Below are positions 21,216 to 32,764 of a stretch of 64,000 nt of DNA, piece after piece (within the stretch, counting starts at the first letter, position 1; each line of letters starts with the position of its first letter). This DNA comes from Prorocentrum cordatum (taxonomy: Eukaryota; Sar; Dinophyceae; Prorocentrales; Prorocentraceae): NCBI GenBank assembly GCA_963575745.1, contig CAUYUJ010017791.1, forward strand, positions 5,001 through 69,000, written 5' to 3'. The notes below the pieces were generated by a model. The model worked only from the letters and a program-made list of their open reading frames with translations, was not told the DNA's origin and searched no databases. The position numbers and the translations under genes were made by a program.

Positions 21216-21905
21216 AGGGCCAATCCCCTGAGATTGGACGTTGCGAACACATTGAAACATCGCATGCACCTTACATTTTCCGGTGCCGTTTTCCAGTTGG
21301 ATCGATCTGTCAGGGCTTCGGGGTCCGACCCAGTGCGAACTCCCCCATTGTGAAACAGTGCAGCGCCAGAATCTGACGGTTGAAGGCTGCCTGCGGCTCT
21401 GGTCGGCTCTGGTCGGCTTCGGTTTCGCTGTCGGCCCCGTCGGCGGTCGCCTCGGCCCAGAGGTGGCGCAGGTGCAGTCGCGCTTTGTGCGGGGCCCCCC
21501 CGGGGATCCGCGCGAGTATCCAGACCCCCCCCCCTGGCCAGAGCCTTTATGGACGACGATCCATGGAGAGGAAGCGTGCTGCCAGATGATTCCCAGATGT
21601 CTAACGCATGTTGTAAACACGAAAAAGAACATGTTCCAAACATGTCTAGAACATGCTTCACACATTTTAAAGGCAAATGCTATTCAATGATAGAACGGTT
21701 AGCGTGCCCCGTGGGCTCGGCCGTGGCCGCCCCGCGCGCCCGTCCGCGCGGCGCCTCCGCCCCCGCATGGCGCGGCGGCGCGGCCGCGGCGGCTGCCTCC
21801 GCGGCCGCCCGCGGCCCCGCCCCGGGCGCCGGCGCTGAGGGCCGGCTGCAGAGATCGCTGTACCGTGCAACAGTTGCAGGGCGGCTGCAGTCCACTCGCT
21901 GGGCA
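21216..21905. other. Non-genic stretch with AT-rich island
   Basis: No gene recognised. At about 21595-21690 is an unusually A+T-rich island with ACATGTTCCAAACATGTC and a GAACATGC word, i.e. short palindromic ACATGT motifs, inside otherwise very G+C-rich DNA. Confidence 0.45.
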
Positions 21906-22270
<365 letters not shown>

Positions 22271-22444
22271 CGGTGCGCTCCGATCTTGCCCACCAGCCGC
22301 TCCAGGAGGGGGCCCCGCCCTGCTCTCCCGGCCTGGGAGCAGTGGGGCGGGCCTGCACACGCCACGTGCAGGCGCCTCCAGCGAGGGGGCTGCGGCATCT
22401 CGAAGCTGTTGCAGGTGTCAGGCTCGAGCGGAACGGTGTTCCGA

Positions 22445-22690
22445 GGCTCATTTCGACTCCTCCGATTCGATTCGATTCGATTTCGAAAGATTCTGATGCC
22501 GATTCGATTCGAGTGCGGACTCCGATTTGGATTCCGATTCCTCAGTGGAGGCCTATTCGCCTGCCGATTTCTGTCGCTTCGACTTCTCCCGACGTCGCTG
22601 CCTATATCCGCCGATCCGATTCATTTCGATCGCCGATCCGACATGTCGATTCGATTCGGGGCTCTCCTGGTGTTTTGGCGATCTCGTGGG
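22445..22690 (+). repeat. Family F GATTCGATT dispersed repeat, copy 2
   Basis: About 240 bp alignable with 1205-1430: GATTCGATTCGATTCGATTT, then CTCCGATTTGG, CAGTGGAGGC, CGCCGATCCGATTCAT, TCGATCGCCGATCCGAC, TTGTCGATTCGATTC-type blocks in the same order. Not simply microsatellite, since the unique parts are shared as well. Confidence 0.88.
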
Positions 22691-23184
22691 CCGCTTTCGT
22701 TCTGACTTCGTCTCGCAGCAGAGGCAGAGCGCAGGCAGAGCGAAGGAAAAGGCGAACACAAGCCGCGAGCGCGAACAACACCGTTTCGCTGGAGCCCTGG
22801 CAAGTATTGCAAGCCGAACCGACCACTACAGCGCGGCGGATGCCAGCCGCGGAGGCCCTGGGCGCCGGCGAGCCCGACTCGCCGGCCTCGCCCGCCTCGC
22901 AGGGCTGGTCGACGCCTGGGGCCGTCCGCCGGTGCTCGGGTCGTGAATCGGGCCGGGCGAAAGGGGGGGAATTGGGAAAGGGGGGGTTACCAACGTTGCT
23001 GCATGCAGCCGGTTTCGGCCTCACCGAGAGGCCCATTCCTCGATACATAGCCGCCTCCGGCGCCGGGGGGCGCCAGGAAAATCAGCTACGTGGGCTGATT
23101 AACAAACCCCCCCGTTGCTATCCCCCCCTTTCGCCCGACCCGAGTGAACAGAAACACGACGGACAGGTTTTCACCCTTTTCGAG
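22691..23184. other. Unresolved G+C-rich stretch
   Basis: A frame at about 22846-22945 (MPAAEALGAGEPDSPASPAS) is GC3-rich and may be an exon, but no family is recognised. Confidence 0.3.
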
Positions 23185-23300
23185 GTTTTGGGGCCCTGGT
23201 CAGACCCCAGGGCCGTCAGAAAACGACTCGGGATGAGGAACCGGTCCTGAGGTATGGGTCGAGACCTCCGGGGGTCCACGTTACGAAAAAATGATGACGT
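23185..23300 (-). repeat. Family C dispersed repeat
   Basis: Reverse orientation copy: GGGCCCTGGTCAGACCCCAG, GGCCGTCAGAAAACGACTCG, GGATGAGGAACCGGTCC, GTCGAGACCTCCGGGGGTC, then GATGACGTCGACG. Confidence 0.85.
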
Positions 23301-23449
23301 CGACGACGACGGCGAGGAGTAATTGGGAGAAGGACCGGTGTAAACCCAAGACTCATTAACGATCTTGCAATAATCCCTCCCTCCAAGTTCCCTCTTCATA
23401 GGCTCCTACACGGAGTCATTTTTACTGAAGGGAGTGCCGCGTTAATTGA

Positions 23450-23912
23450 TTGAAAATCTGGAATTGTGCCAGAACGCCATTCCTGGGACATCACCGCCGC
23501 GAATCACCGTTGCTGTTGCGTTTTCGCGATCCTGATAAATGCCAGAAAGCCATTCCTGGGATGCCAACGCCGCGGATCAATGTGACTGTTGCGCCCGGGC
23601 TGTCCCACATCATGCCCAAACACTGTTCTGGGACGTTAACCATGAAAATCCTTGAACCTGTTGCATGAAAAAACGAATGTGCGCGCGCTGAGGCGAGAGC
23701 CACGTTTTGAAAAGGAACCGCCCCCATCAGCGAATCTCTTGCACAACATTGTAATACGAATGGTCGCGGCGCTAAGGTGAGAGCCACATTTTGAAAACGG
23801 GCCGCCCTTCATCCGTGAATCTCTTGAAGCTTTTGAGACGAATGTGCGCGGCGCTAAGGCGAGAGCCACATTTTGAAAGCTGGCCGCCCTCCATCCGTGA
23901 AGCTCTTGCGAA
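23450..23912 (+). repeat. Two adjoining tandem repeats
   Basis: 23460-23620 holds two diverged ~80-bp units around CCATTCCTGGGA and ACTGTTGCG words. 23672-23912 holds three ~90-bp units with CGAATGTGCGCGGCGCTAAG, GCGAGAGCCACATTTTGAAA and CATCCGTGAATCTCTTG. Confidence 0.85.
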
Positions 23913-24014
23913 CTGTAAGCTTCAGGGTCATCAAGGGTGAGGAGGTCTCAGTCGAACCGCCCGGCCCGCCCTTTCGACCGGCCTCGGGGTGCGACAGGAC
24001 GGAGATATCTATAA

Positions 24015-24118
24015 TGAGCAGGGATGGAGGAGGAGAAGGAGGAGAAGGAGGAGAAGGAGGAGGAGGAGGAGCAGGAGGAGGTGGAGAAAAAAAAGGAGGA
24101 GGTTGAGGAGGAGGAGCA
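24015..24118 (+). repeat. GAG microsatellite
   Basis: GAG/GGA run interrupted by a short A stretch. Confidence 0.95.
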
Positions 24119-24289
24119 TGTACCGATATCGGTGCTCGTCCTGGAGAGCTTCCGTCGCCACGGCTGGATCCTTTCCGAAATTCTGGTCGAAACGCGCCCC
24201 AGGAGAGGGCCGGAGAGTAGCGGTGTCGGTTTTGTGTTTGTCCCTCTCAGGCGCAGCTCTCAGCAGCTTTCCGTCGCCTGGGAGGATCC

Positions 24290-24890
24290 GGGGCAGCGTT
24301 GGGGGGCGAGGGAGGGAAGGCTCAAGGGGAAACGTTGGGGCAACGTTGGGAGGATCAGGGGGCAACCTTGGGAGGATCAGGGGGCAACGTTGGGGGAGGC
24401 GCGAGGGAAGGCTCAAGGGGGGACGCATCGACCTGGAATCGCCCATCGATCGCCGATTGGGGCCCGATAGCCCTCCCCCGCCCAGGAGCGTGTGGTTTCG
24501 CTGTCGGGAGCCCATCTGACTGGTTCCCCCCAGTTCGACGACAACCCTTCCAAACCCCTCTGGAAACAGATAGCCCTCCCCCGCCCAGGAGCGTGTGGTT
24601 TCGCTGTCGGGGGCCCATCGCCGATCTACCGTAAGACCGCCAAGGGTTCGCTAGGGGCTAATGACTGGTTCCCCCTAAAACGACGACAACCGCTCCAAAA
24701 CCCTCTGGAAACAGTGCGGCAAGCCTCCCCGAACCCTTCTTGAAGGGTTCTGGCGGGTTTCGGGAGGGCTTCGGCTATTCCGAGGGGAAGCAAACTTTTA
24801 GCGAACCTTGGACTTCTAGGACTTCCAATGTAGGCTATGTATCGCCGATTCCAGGTCGATGTTTTCCCCCTTGGGCCGGTTCCCCTCCTA
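24290..24890 (+). repeat. Clustered family D repeats
   Basis: GGGGCAACGTTGGGAGGATC-type units repeat at 24330-24400, followed by two near-identical copies of the TAGCCCTCCCCCGCCCAGGA / GCGTGTGGTTTCGCTGTCGG block (about 24470 and 24572) and a third partial module at 24820-24890. Confidence 0.85.
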
Positions 24891-25074
24891 CACGCCAGTC
24901 GCTGAAGGTGGGTAGCTTTGGATTTCCAGATGCCAACCTTTTTCATGCAACTTACGACTTAAGAAACGGTATTATTATGTTGTTGTTGTTGTTATTCTTT
25001 GGGCGGCCCTTGAACCCAATCTACTTGATCGAGGTCAGGAGCTCCGCGCGGACCGCCAAAGGATTGCGATGACG

Positions 25075-25500
25075 CTGTTTTTTGCTCCTCTACTTTCTCC
25101 CTACTTTCTCCGCCTCGTGCTTCAGGCCCCTCCGCCGAGGGGTCGACCCCGTCGGAGCGGGGGGGGCCACGACGGCGGCACCTCTCCCGCCCGCCCCCGC
25201 GCCCGCCCGAGCTCCGTCTCCGAGCCTCTGCCCTCGGTGCACCCCAGACCTGCTCTTCGAGGCGCATGCGGCCGCGGCGACGAGATGCCCGCGGGAGGCC
25301 CAGCAAAGACGACGAGGCACGCCTCGACTGGCCCCTTCAGAGGACGAGACGCCTCCGGCCGCTGGGGCGGCGCCGCAAGCGCAGGCCGCGGCGTTCGGCT
25401 CCGGCAGCGTCTTCGACGTCGATGTGCGCGCGGGCGCGCCAGCGCCCTTCGCGCTGCCCTGCGCGCGGTACCTGGAGGAGTCGCTGCCGGGCGTACAAAG
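25075..25500 (+). CDS. Possible exon, function unknown
   Basis: A GC3-rich frame with an Ala/Pro-rich front part and a more complex end (FGSGSVFDVDVRAGAPAPFA then LPCARYLEESLPG). Candidate donor GTACAAAG at about 25493. It lies on the same strand upstream of the FAM227-like gene and could belong to it or to another gene. No domain recognised. Confidence 0.3.
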
Positions 25501-25504
25501 TTCG

Positions 25505-25702
25505 GTGGCGAGCGAGGGGGGGAGAAGAGAAGGAGAAGGCCTTCGCAGAGGGCGGCTGGGCTTCTCAGAAGCCCTCGCGCCTTCCGAGAGGTTGTCCATG
25601 TCTTGGGGGGAAGGCCCAGTTCTCAGAAGGGCCGAGGCCTTCCGAGTCTCCTGAGCAGGCCCGCCCCGTTTCGCTTTCCCCCCCCCCGCGCTCGCCGCCA
25701 AA
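25505..25702. mobile_element. Family E hairpin element, copy 2
   Basis: Begins GGTGGCGAGCGAGGGGGG and ends CCCCCGCGCTCGCCGCC, with internal CTTCTCAGAAG palindromes. It matches the better preserved copy at 42047-42240. Confidence 0.75.
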
Positions 25703-25759
25703 AAGTGGCCTTTCGCTGGAGTGACAGTTTGGTGCGGGGCACACAGGGGTCGGAGGAAG

Positions 25760-25925
25760 GAGGCGGAGGTGGAGGAGGAGGAGGAAGAGGAGGAGGAGGA
25801 GGAGCAGGAGGAGGAGGAGGAGGCGGAGGAGGCGGAGGAGGAGGAGGAGGAGGAGGCGGAGGAGGAGGAGGAGGCGGAGGAGGAGGAGGATGATGATGAT
25901 GAGGAGGAGGAGGAAGAGGAGGAGG
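25760..25925 (+). repeat. GAG microsatellite
   Basis: GAG/GCG run with a short GATGATGATGAT interruption. Confidence 0.95.
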
Positions 25926-26029
25926 ATGGATCCCACCAACACTGGCTTGCGCGCCTGGACTACCTGGATTAGAGGCCTTCCCAGGGGCACCCCCTCGAGC
26001 CGCGCACCAAGGGTCACTCCTGCCTGTGG

Positions 26030-26188
26030 TCGAGTCGGGTAGGTGTCCCTACAGGCGGAATGTTCAAAAGTAGGTCAACATAGTCTGGGGGCGATTTTTC
26101 GTCTAATGTTGAAAGTTTATCAGAGTACTTTTTGACTATTTTCATTTTCCCTCCAAAGTCTGCCTGTAGGAGGACATGCCCGACCTAA
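26030..26188. mobile_element. Family A element A6, 159 bp, 8-bp TSD (7/8)
   Basis: Left end TCGAGTCGGGTAGGTGTCCC, right end GGAGGACATGCCCGACCTAA. Flanks GCCTGTGG (26022-26029) and GCCTATGG (26189-26196). It lies about 400 bp 5' of the FAM227-like exon on the coding strand, so it may be within that gene's upstream intron. Confidence 0.88.
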
Positions 26189-26394
26189 GCCTATGGTCAA
26201 TCTTGCGTGCAGCGGAAGGAGTCGCTGCTGGGCATGCGGGTCGCCCCGAGGTCCGAGGCGGGGATTTCTCCACAGCCACCGCCCAGGGGATCGATCTTCG
26301 GGGACCTCGGCGGGCGTTGGACATGCATCTAACTCTTGGGGCCCTGGGGGGCCAAATCTGTCCATATCCACCGCCTGCCGAGGTCTCCGAAGAT

Positions 26395-26505
26395 CGGCAC
26401 CCGTGGCGGTGGTTACAGTCGGCCCTGATTAGTAGGTCGACCCTGCCAAATCAAGGGTATCTTTTTGTCCTGTGCCTCGCGACCCAAGCCTCCTACATTC
26501 CCATG
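26395..26505 (+). repeat. Dispersed repeat shared with 43250-43365
   Basis: Both copies contain TTACAGTCGG, ATTAGTAGGTCG-CCCTGC, AATCAAGGGT/AGTCAAGGGT and TTGTCCTGTGC in order. Confidence 0.75.
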
Positions 26506-26586
26506 GCAATGGGGCCCTCGGAAGGGCCTTGTGCCCTCCCGCGTGTCCTGCCCATTCACGTCGGACTGCATCGGATAGATCCCCTC

Positions 26587-29115
26587 ATCGCACGAGTAAC
26601 TTGCGTGAGCTGCTGGCGGTCGTCGACGGCGACTCCCAGTCGCCGCGCCGCACTTCCGCCGGCGCCGCGTGGGGCAGCTCGTCCCCGGCCGGCGCCGCCG
26701 CCTCGCTGCAGTGGCGGCGGCTCCGCCAGGTGCTGAGCTCGGCGGCGGCGCACGACGTCTGCACCGCGTTCTTCTGGCTGGCCGTGGCCGTCCTCTTCGG
26801 GAGGGCGCGCGAGGCGGACGTGCGGGAGGCGGAGAGATCGCTGGCGAGGAGCTGGCACCGCCTCAACATCGAGGCTGGCGAGGTCTGCTCGAGCCAGTCC
26901 ACTGCCAGCTCTTACATGGGTGCCAGGGACGAGACGCTGGATGCGCTGCCCACTTTGATAGTCCAGGCGGTCTTCAGGCTGCTCGTGGACGCCTTCGACG
27001 AGGAGCGTGCTGAGGTAGTGAAGCAGGCGGAGCCACTTCTCGACAAGCTGATGCTGATGGTGCACTACGAAGCGTCTGGCTTCCAGATGAATGTCTCCAC
27101 CTGCCGCGAGCTGAGGCGGAAGCTCTTCCGCCAGCACGTGACGGAGCAGCCGGCATTGGATCTGCAGGAGTCCCTGAGGCTGCAGCAGCGGCGCGACCAG
27201 CTGGAGAGGGAGAACACAAAGGGGCAGCACCCGCTGTCCTTTGGGCCCGGCGGAGTCGGCATGGAGGACCTGCAGCTGCAAAGCGTGCTGCAGAACCGCA
27301 GGAAGGAGAAGAAAGAGCGCGACCTCTATCGCCGTGCCACGGGGATCCCCCTGGGCCCAGACCCCGGCAGCCCACCCTTCGAGCTCACCGTGGACCACTA
27401 CGGCAGGGTGCGCCGGGAGGGCCTCGCCAGGCTGGACGCGCTGCGGGGCGCCACGACGGAGCCCACGGCTGGCCTCGGCCCCGGCGGGGGCGACCACGAG
27501 AGCGACGCCTCTGCGTCCGCGCTCGAGGCCGCACCGGCCGCACAGGGCGAGGGCGGCCGCGAGGCCCCCGAGGGCGTCATGACCGTCGCCCTCGGTAAGG
27601 CCCTGGCCAAGAAGGTGCGAAGGAGCGAGGTGAAGAGAGCTATGCACAGACACCGATCCTGGCCCACCCCTGGCCCAGGATCGGTGCAAATGCCTTCCTG
27701 GCCAAGGCGGGAGGGCGTATGACCTGATCCCGTGCTCAGGATGGCCCTGGCCAGAACCGGTATATGCGCATACTCCTCTTCCCCCTAGAGGAGCGAGGTG
27801 AAGGCGGCGGAGCGCAGCCGCCGCAAGGAGCAGCTGCGCCGCCACCTGCTCGGCGAGTCGCTGCCGGAGCCGCTGCGCGCGGGCGCCATCGAGACCTGCG
27901 GGGTGTCGCCCCTCTGCGGGTGGCTGGAGCCGAAGGTCCGGGTGGGGCCTAAGGTGTCCCCCGCCAGCCCCTCCTCCTCCTCCTCCTCCTCCTCCTCCTC
28001 CTCCTTCTTTCCTTCCTTCCTCCCTTCCTTATCCTTCTCCTCCTCCTCCTCCTCCTCCTCCTCTTCCTCCTCCTCCCCCGCCCCTCCCATCCTCGCTGCA
28101 GCTCCCAGTCCTCGTCGTGCCTCCTCCCACCTGCTTCCTCCCTCCTCCCTTCTCCCTGCCTCCCCGATCTCTCTCCCCCCTGGGGTCCTGTGGGGGCGCT
28201 GAGGGCGCAGTCGGGCCCGTAGAGCGCCGCGGAGGCGGCTCGCGGGCGCCCCCGAGGCAGCCGCGGAGCGCCCCGGTGTCCCTGGCCAACGGCGCTCCCC
28301 CCCCCCAGCTTTTCTCACTCCAGCTTGTCGGGGAAACGCAAGGCTCAAGTTCGCCACTCAGGCTTGCCGACGCTGCTTGACGGAGCAGTCCTGGATTCTG
28401 ACGGTCCAGTTTTCGTGGGATGCTTGCAGCGGGACCTCGCGTCAAGTTCTAGACGGGGTCTCGTCATTTTCCTGGCGGCCCCGTGAGGCCAACCCGAGTC
28501 CCCCGAACTCGAATCTTGCGTCTCCCCGATCTTGGAGCTTCTGGAGCCCTCGGGGCCTCCCCGACGAAACCCTGGGGCGTCGCCCCTGTGCGGGTGGCCA
28601 GGGCCGACTTTGCTCTGCGCGCATACTTCTCGGATCGGCTCTGAGCCCCCCGGCGGCGCGCTCTCTCGCGGCAGGGAGGAAGGCCCCGGCGCCGATCCCA
28701 GAAGTCTGCGCGGACCTCCGACAGTCGATGCCCGTGCTCTGTCATGCGGGCGCCTCCCCCCAGGCTTGCCGCCCGCGGGCCCAAGACACCCGCGCGGAGC
28801 TCCGACGGCTCGTGCCCGTGCCACCCCCTCTTCCTCCTCCTGCTCCTCCTCCTCCCCCTCCTCCTCCATCGCTTTCCCTTGCAGAGAACGCCTCCCTGCA
28901 TGGGCCCTCAGGTGGACGGCCGCCGGCTGGTCGAGAAGCGCATGCGGGAGAACTTCCGGCTCGCCATGAAGACGCCGCCGCTGCCGGGGCCCTCGGCCGC
29001 CGCCGCGGAGGCCCAGGCCGCCAGGGACCCGCGCGCCGCGCCGCTGCCGCACGTGCGCAAGGCTCCCACGGCGCGGGCCTGCGCCCGCCCCAGCGTCCTG
29101 GAGTCCGGGGGCGTC
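26587..29115 (+). CDS. FAM227-like protein (FWWh region), partial, three exons
   Basis: Exons 26587-27629, 27789-27941 and 28885-about 29115, all joined in phase 0. The protein has a leading LRELLAVVDGD segment, WRRLRQVLSSAAAHDVCTAF then FWLAVAVLFG (the F-W-hydrophobic-F signature of the FWWh region), a helical stretch with ALPTLIVQAVFRLLVDAFDE, and a linker. It ends with SPLCGWLEPK, RTPPCMGP and RLVEKRMRENFRLAMK, resembling the Ser-Pro-Leu and Arg-Thr segments of FAM227 proteins. FAM227 proteins are poorly characterised and conserved in ciliated eukaryotes; a ciliary or flagellar role is inference. Codons are strongly GC3-rich. The N-terminus, any further 5' exon and the true C-terminus are not resolved. 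Confidence 0.65.
27630..27788. mobile_element. Family B element B2 forming a complete intron
   Basis: 159-bp GT-AG intron (5' GTGAAGAGAGC, 3' CCCCCTAG) in the FAM227-like gene. Nearly all of it is a family B element with termini AGAGCTATGCACAGACACCG and GGTATATGCGCATACTCC. The 15-bp word AGGAGCGAGGTGAAG is repeated at 27621-27635 and 27789-27803. Without splicing the frame meets TGA at about 27720. Splicing retains 9 duplicated nucleotides (RSE repeated) and stays in frame. Confidence 0.85.
27942..28884 (+). other. FAM227-like gene intron 2
   Basis: Inferred GT-AG intron (5' GTGGGG, 3' TTTCCCTTGCAG). Contains polypyrimidine microsatellites at 27968-28085 and 28828-28872 and unique sequence without a recognised exon. 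Confidence 0.6.
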
Positions 29116-29189
29116 CAACCCAGACCCCCTCGCGTGGCGAAGAAGTCGCGACGGGGGGTGTTTCGCTATCTGCGGCCTCTTGGGGGCCC

Positions 29190-29300
29190 TTCCGGGGCCT
29201 CGGGGCCGCCAACAAAGGCGACTCGGGATGACAAGCCGGTCCCCGGGAAGGGGTCCAGACCTCTGAGGGGCACGTCATGAGAGAGTCACAACGTCGGGGG
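29190..29300 (-). repeat. Family C dispersed repeat
   Basis: GGGCCCTTCCGGGGCCTCGG, GCGACTCGGGATGACAAGCC, GGTCCCCGGGAAGGGGTCC, then CTCTGAGGGGCACGTCATGA and ACGTCGGGGG. Confidence 0.85.
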
Positions 29301-29344
29301 TTTGGGAAGAGGGGGGGGGGACTGTATGGGGGGTGGGTGGGGAG

Positions 29345-29592
29345 GTAGTTGTCATGGCCAGGGACACGACATCCCCCCAGCTCTCCTGGCCCGCTTTTCT
29401 TCTCTTAAGGCGTCCCCGGGTCCCCCCCCTGCCCCGTTATCATGGCCAGGGCCACGGCATACCCCAGTTCTCCTGGCCCGTTTTTTCCTGATCTCAGCGC
29501 GTCCCCGGGCCCTCCCCCCCCGTGATCATGGCGAGGGCCACGGCATCCCCCCAGCTCTCCGGGCCCTCTTTTGTCGGTTCTCAGTGCGTCCT

Positions 29593-29633
<41 letters not shown>

Positions 29634-29735
29634 TCTGCTCCTCCTCCTCCTCCTCCTCCTCCTTCTCCTCCTCCTCCTCCTCCTCCTCTTCCCTTTCCTC
29701 CTCCGCCTCCTCCTCCTCCTCCTTTGCTTGAGGGG
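29345..29735 (+). repeat. ~88-bp tandem repeat then CTCCTG/TCC microsatellite
   Basis: Three units with ATCATGGCCAGGGCCACGGC, CCCCAGCTCTCCTGGCCCG and GCGTCCCCGGG (starts near 29352, 29438, 29525), running into CTCCTG hexamers (29598-29640) and TCC triplets (to 29730). Confidence 0.9.
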
Positions 29736-29958
29736 TGAAAAGCACGCCGACCGCACCTCATGTACAATCCTACAGCAGTGACTTTGCGCTCCCCACCCGC
29801 TCGCCTCGGGGGCAGGGGGGACTGGGGAGCACTCATGGCGACGACCGTGTGACCTGGCCTGGGATGAAGATCTGCTACTACAACCCGTTGGAGGCGGGGA
29901 ACGAGCGCCTCGAAGACATAAGTACGGACTACACAGCTGGGACATCGTATTACTATGT

Positions 29959-30152
29959 TTAGGTCGGGCCTGTCCCCCTACAGGGGTATTTTCGACGAGA
30001 AGATATAAAAAACACCAACCATCCCCCAAAAAGGTTTAAACATTTTCAAAACATAGTCCCCATATTATTTTTGGATGTTTTTAATTATTATTTCTGGGGT
30101 ATGTTGTATTTGTTGTCGAACATCTCCCTGTAGGGGGACACGCCCGACTTAA
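29959..30152. mobile_element. Family A element A7 inside the LINE, perfect 8-bp TSD
   Basis: 194 bp. Left TTAGGTCGGGCCTGTCCCCC, right GGGGGACACGCCCGACTTAA. Flanked by identical TACTATGT at 29951-29958 and 30153-30160. Removing the element and one flank copy restores a continuous endonuclease frame (SYYYV-ARAGGQ), showing it inserted into the LINE. Confidence 0.92.
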
Positions 30153-31178
30153 TACTATGTGGCACGTGCAGGTGGGCAGGACCAGATACCGTACAGCGTA
30201 CATACCTACCCTCACACGTTGTACTACAGTTTGGGGCCCGAAGAGGAAACTGGGTCAACAAGAGTTGCGGGACAGCCATACTACTCAGTCACAGGATAGA
30301 CGAATGAGCCATCAGGGAAATATGCACCCCACCAGCATACCTCCACGGACGGGTTTCAGGAGTCCGCATTGCTACCAGGGGTTTGCACTATACTACGTAC
30401 CTGCGCACGTCCCATACTACGCAGCACTGCAGACAGCATCACAGGGTGTCTGGAACAACGCACCGACAAGCTAGGGTGTCGCACTGCAGTGGTATTGGGA
30501 GGAGACGTGAAACGTGACCTAGGGTGCCAGCGCGACTACGACGGTACAACCATATGCAGCAGAGGTCCCATCATAGGTAGGCAGCAGCCCAAGATAGAGA
30601 ACGCCAACGGCACCAGCTACAGAAACCTTTGCCAGACAAACGACCTCAGTGTAGTCACCACTCACTGCAATGTAGGTCCAACCTGCTATGAACATTCGGG
30701 ACAAAGCCATCCCGACTGGTGCACTAGGGCTTGTAAAACAATGCGCGGCACTCCACTTATCAGGCAAGCGGTTCCAGGTGATAAAGCGCGAGGACACAGA
30801 TACCACTTACCCACAGGCAGTACGCTACCAGCTTCGACCGCCACCTCCTTCTTCCCCACTCGGCCCCGTATACAACAAGGTCTGTGCAGAGAAGGACTCA
30901 TGCAGTGCCTCCGCACAGGACACAACCACCCTGGACCAGAAGGTAGAGGCAGTGGGGGGGGGGGGAAGTGAGAGGGGGCGCTTGCGGAACCAACTCCAGA
31001 TACTACTTGGGGCCTACTCGGGGGGTGCAGTGCTTACCACTTTGCTGAAGAACCAGGGACAAGACGAGGTGGACGAGCTAACGAAGAAAGCAACAGCAAC
31101 TCGGCTCCAGCTACGACGTCGAAAAGGAGCCCACGACAACGACTCACCGACGAAGCCACGGCCGAATAATACGACGAA

Positions 31179-31640
31179 GTAGAAGCCGAGCTCCAAGAAA
31201 TCAGCGCAGCACTCGAGCGGACCGGGCGACAGGTGGAGGAGGAGGAGAAGAGGGCCAAGCTAGTAGAACGTATCTGGGAGGCCCACGAGCGCAGGAATCT
31301 TGCTGACATGCACCGGCTCAGAATACGATGCCGGCGAAGCGGCAGAGGCCCGAAGACACGCCCCCACCTTGCCCCCAACACAAGCTGGCCTAACGAATAC
31401 TAGCTGCAAGACCTGGGACGACCAGCGCGCGAGGGAGGACTCGGGGCACAGCCGATCGGCCGAGCCGAAACACGAGCAGAGCACGCACACCACGTTTCGG
31501 ACACCATCGAACGACTACCGGCTGGCACCGAAATACGGGGGCATGTCGAAGACGACAATCAGGCGATGTTGCGATACTGTCAGCGAGCGTGCAACAGAAG
31601 AGCCTGGCCAGAATGGGGGAGACCTACAGAAATGACCTGT
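31179..31640 (+). pseudogene. LINE linker between endonuclease and RT
   Basis: Frame with an acidic/basic coiled coil (EAELQEISAALERTGRQVEE, EEKRAKLVERIWEAHERR), then RGPKTRPHLAPNTSWPNEY, an in-frame TAG (31401-31403), and LQDLGRPAREGGLGAQP. The basic RGPKxR segment followed by a GGL segment is characteristic of dinoflagellate LINE linkers as I remember them. Confidence 0.6.
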
Positions 31641-32764
31641 TTACTCCTCGACCCCTCCCTCCACCTTATGACCCCCGCCGACGAATCCATCCAGCTCGAG
31701 CTCCGCAGGATAGCAGCAGCAGAAAGGAGAGGAGACGAGGAGGACCTGGAGCACTACACTACTCTGGGTAAGTTCAAGAAAGGGAGAGAGCTACTACAGA
31801 AACTCGGGTTCATTATGGGTACAGCATGCGGCAAGGCAGACGGGCCAGTGGACGATGACATCTATGCAGGGATGTGGGTGCAGCGGTCATGCGGCGTGGG
31901 CAGAGGGAACTGCGCGAGACGAGGGACGCCGAGGATGAACGAGCTCCAGCACAAGTACAACCACTACTTCGACCAGTTCATACTGCAGTTTCGCAGCTGC
32001 CAGGTTGCGCCGTTAGATTGGCATCGCTCACAAGCCTTCCCAGGATTGAAACACACAGCTCCAAAGACGACGTTCTGGGCAAGCGGATACTTCGCGCCTG
32101 CGGCTCATTCGGAATGGCATGGCTCGCAGGGGTGCAACAACGAGGCCCCCCCGACCGACCACCCACCATGGATACAGAGAGGCCTACCGTACAGGTGCAG
32201 GGCAAACTCTACCCTCTGCGTCCAAGCTGCCCAGTGGAGGGCGGCGCAAGGAGGGGCCAGCACCGTCGCCGCCAACTACGACGGTGCCAATGCATTTGCA
32301 GCCACAAACTGCGCACGACTAAAAGCGGTAGCGTTTAACCATGTATACGAAAGCGACCACCGTTGCGCACTGACTGCCATTGGTCACTCCACCATGACAC
32401 TCGGGGCAGCAGGTTGCCCAGTAGAAGCTGAAAGCGCAACTGGAGCACGAATGGGTTTTACTTCCGCCCGCGATAATTTAACGACGCGTGCGACATTTAC
32501 GTCAGCAAATGGGGGTCGCAGGACCCAAGCCAGATTATGCATGACACATGCGACCCATTGGGGGGCAACACACACGGCGTAGGCCTACACACACTCATGG
32601 GCGACATCCTTCACGTGCAAACAATCCCAGAAATGGCCACGACAAGACATAGAGACACACATCATGAGACAAGCCACCTATTATGCTCAGTGGGCATGGG
32701 TAACTGCGGTACCGCCAGGGCCTAACGACGCAGCTCCACATTACGAGGGTTCGCCCTCAGAGAA

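Noticed and set aside
26556-27845. 429-codon frame on the minus strand
   Set aside because: Antisense mirror of the GC3-rich FAM227-like exon; it also reads through the family B intron. The plus frame has a recognisable domain and correct splice borders.
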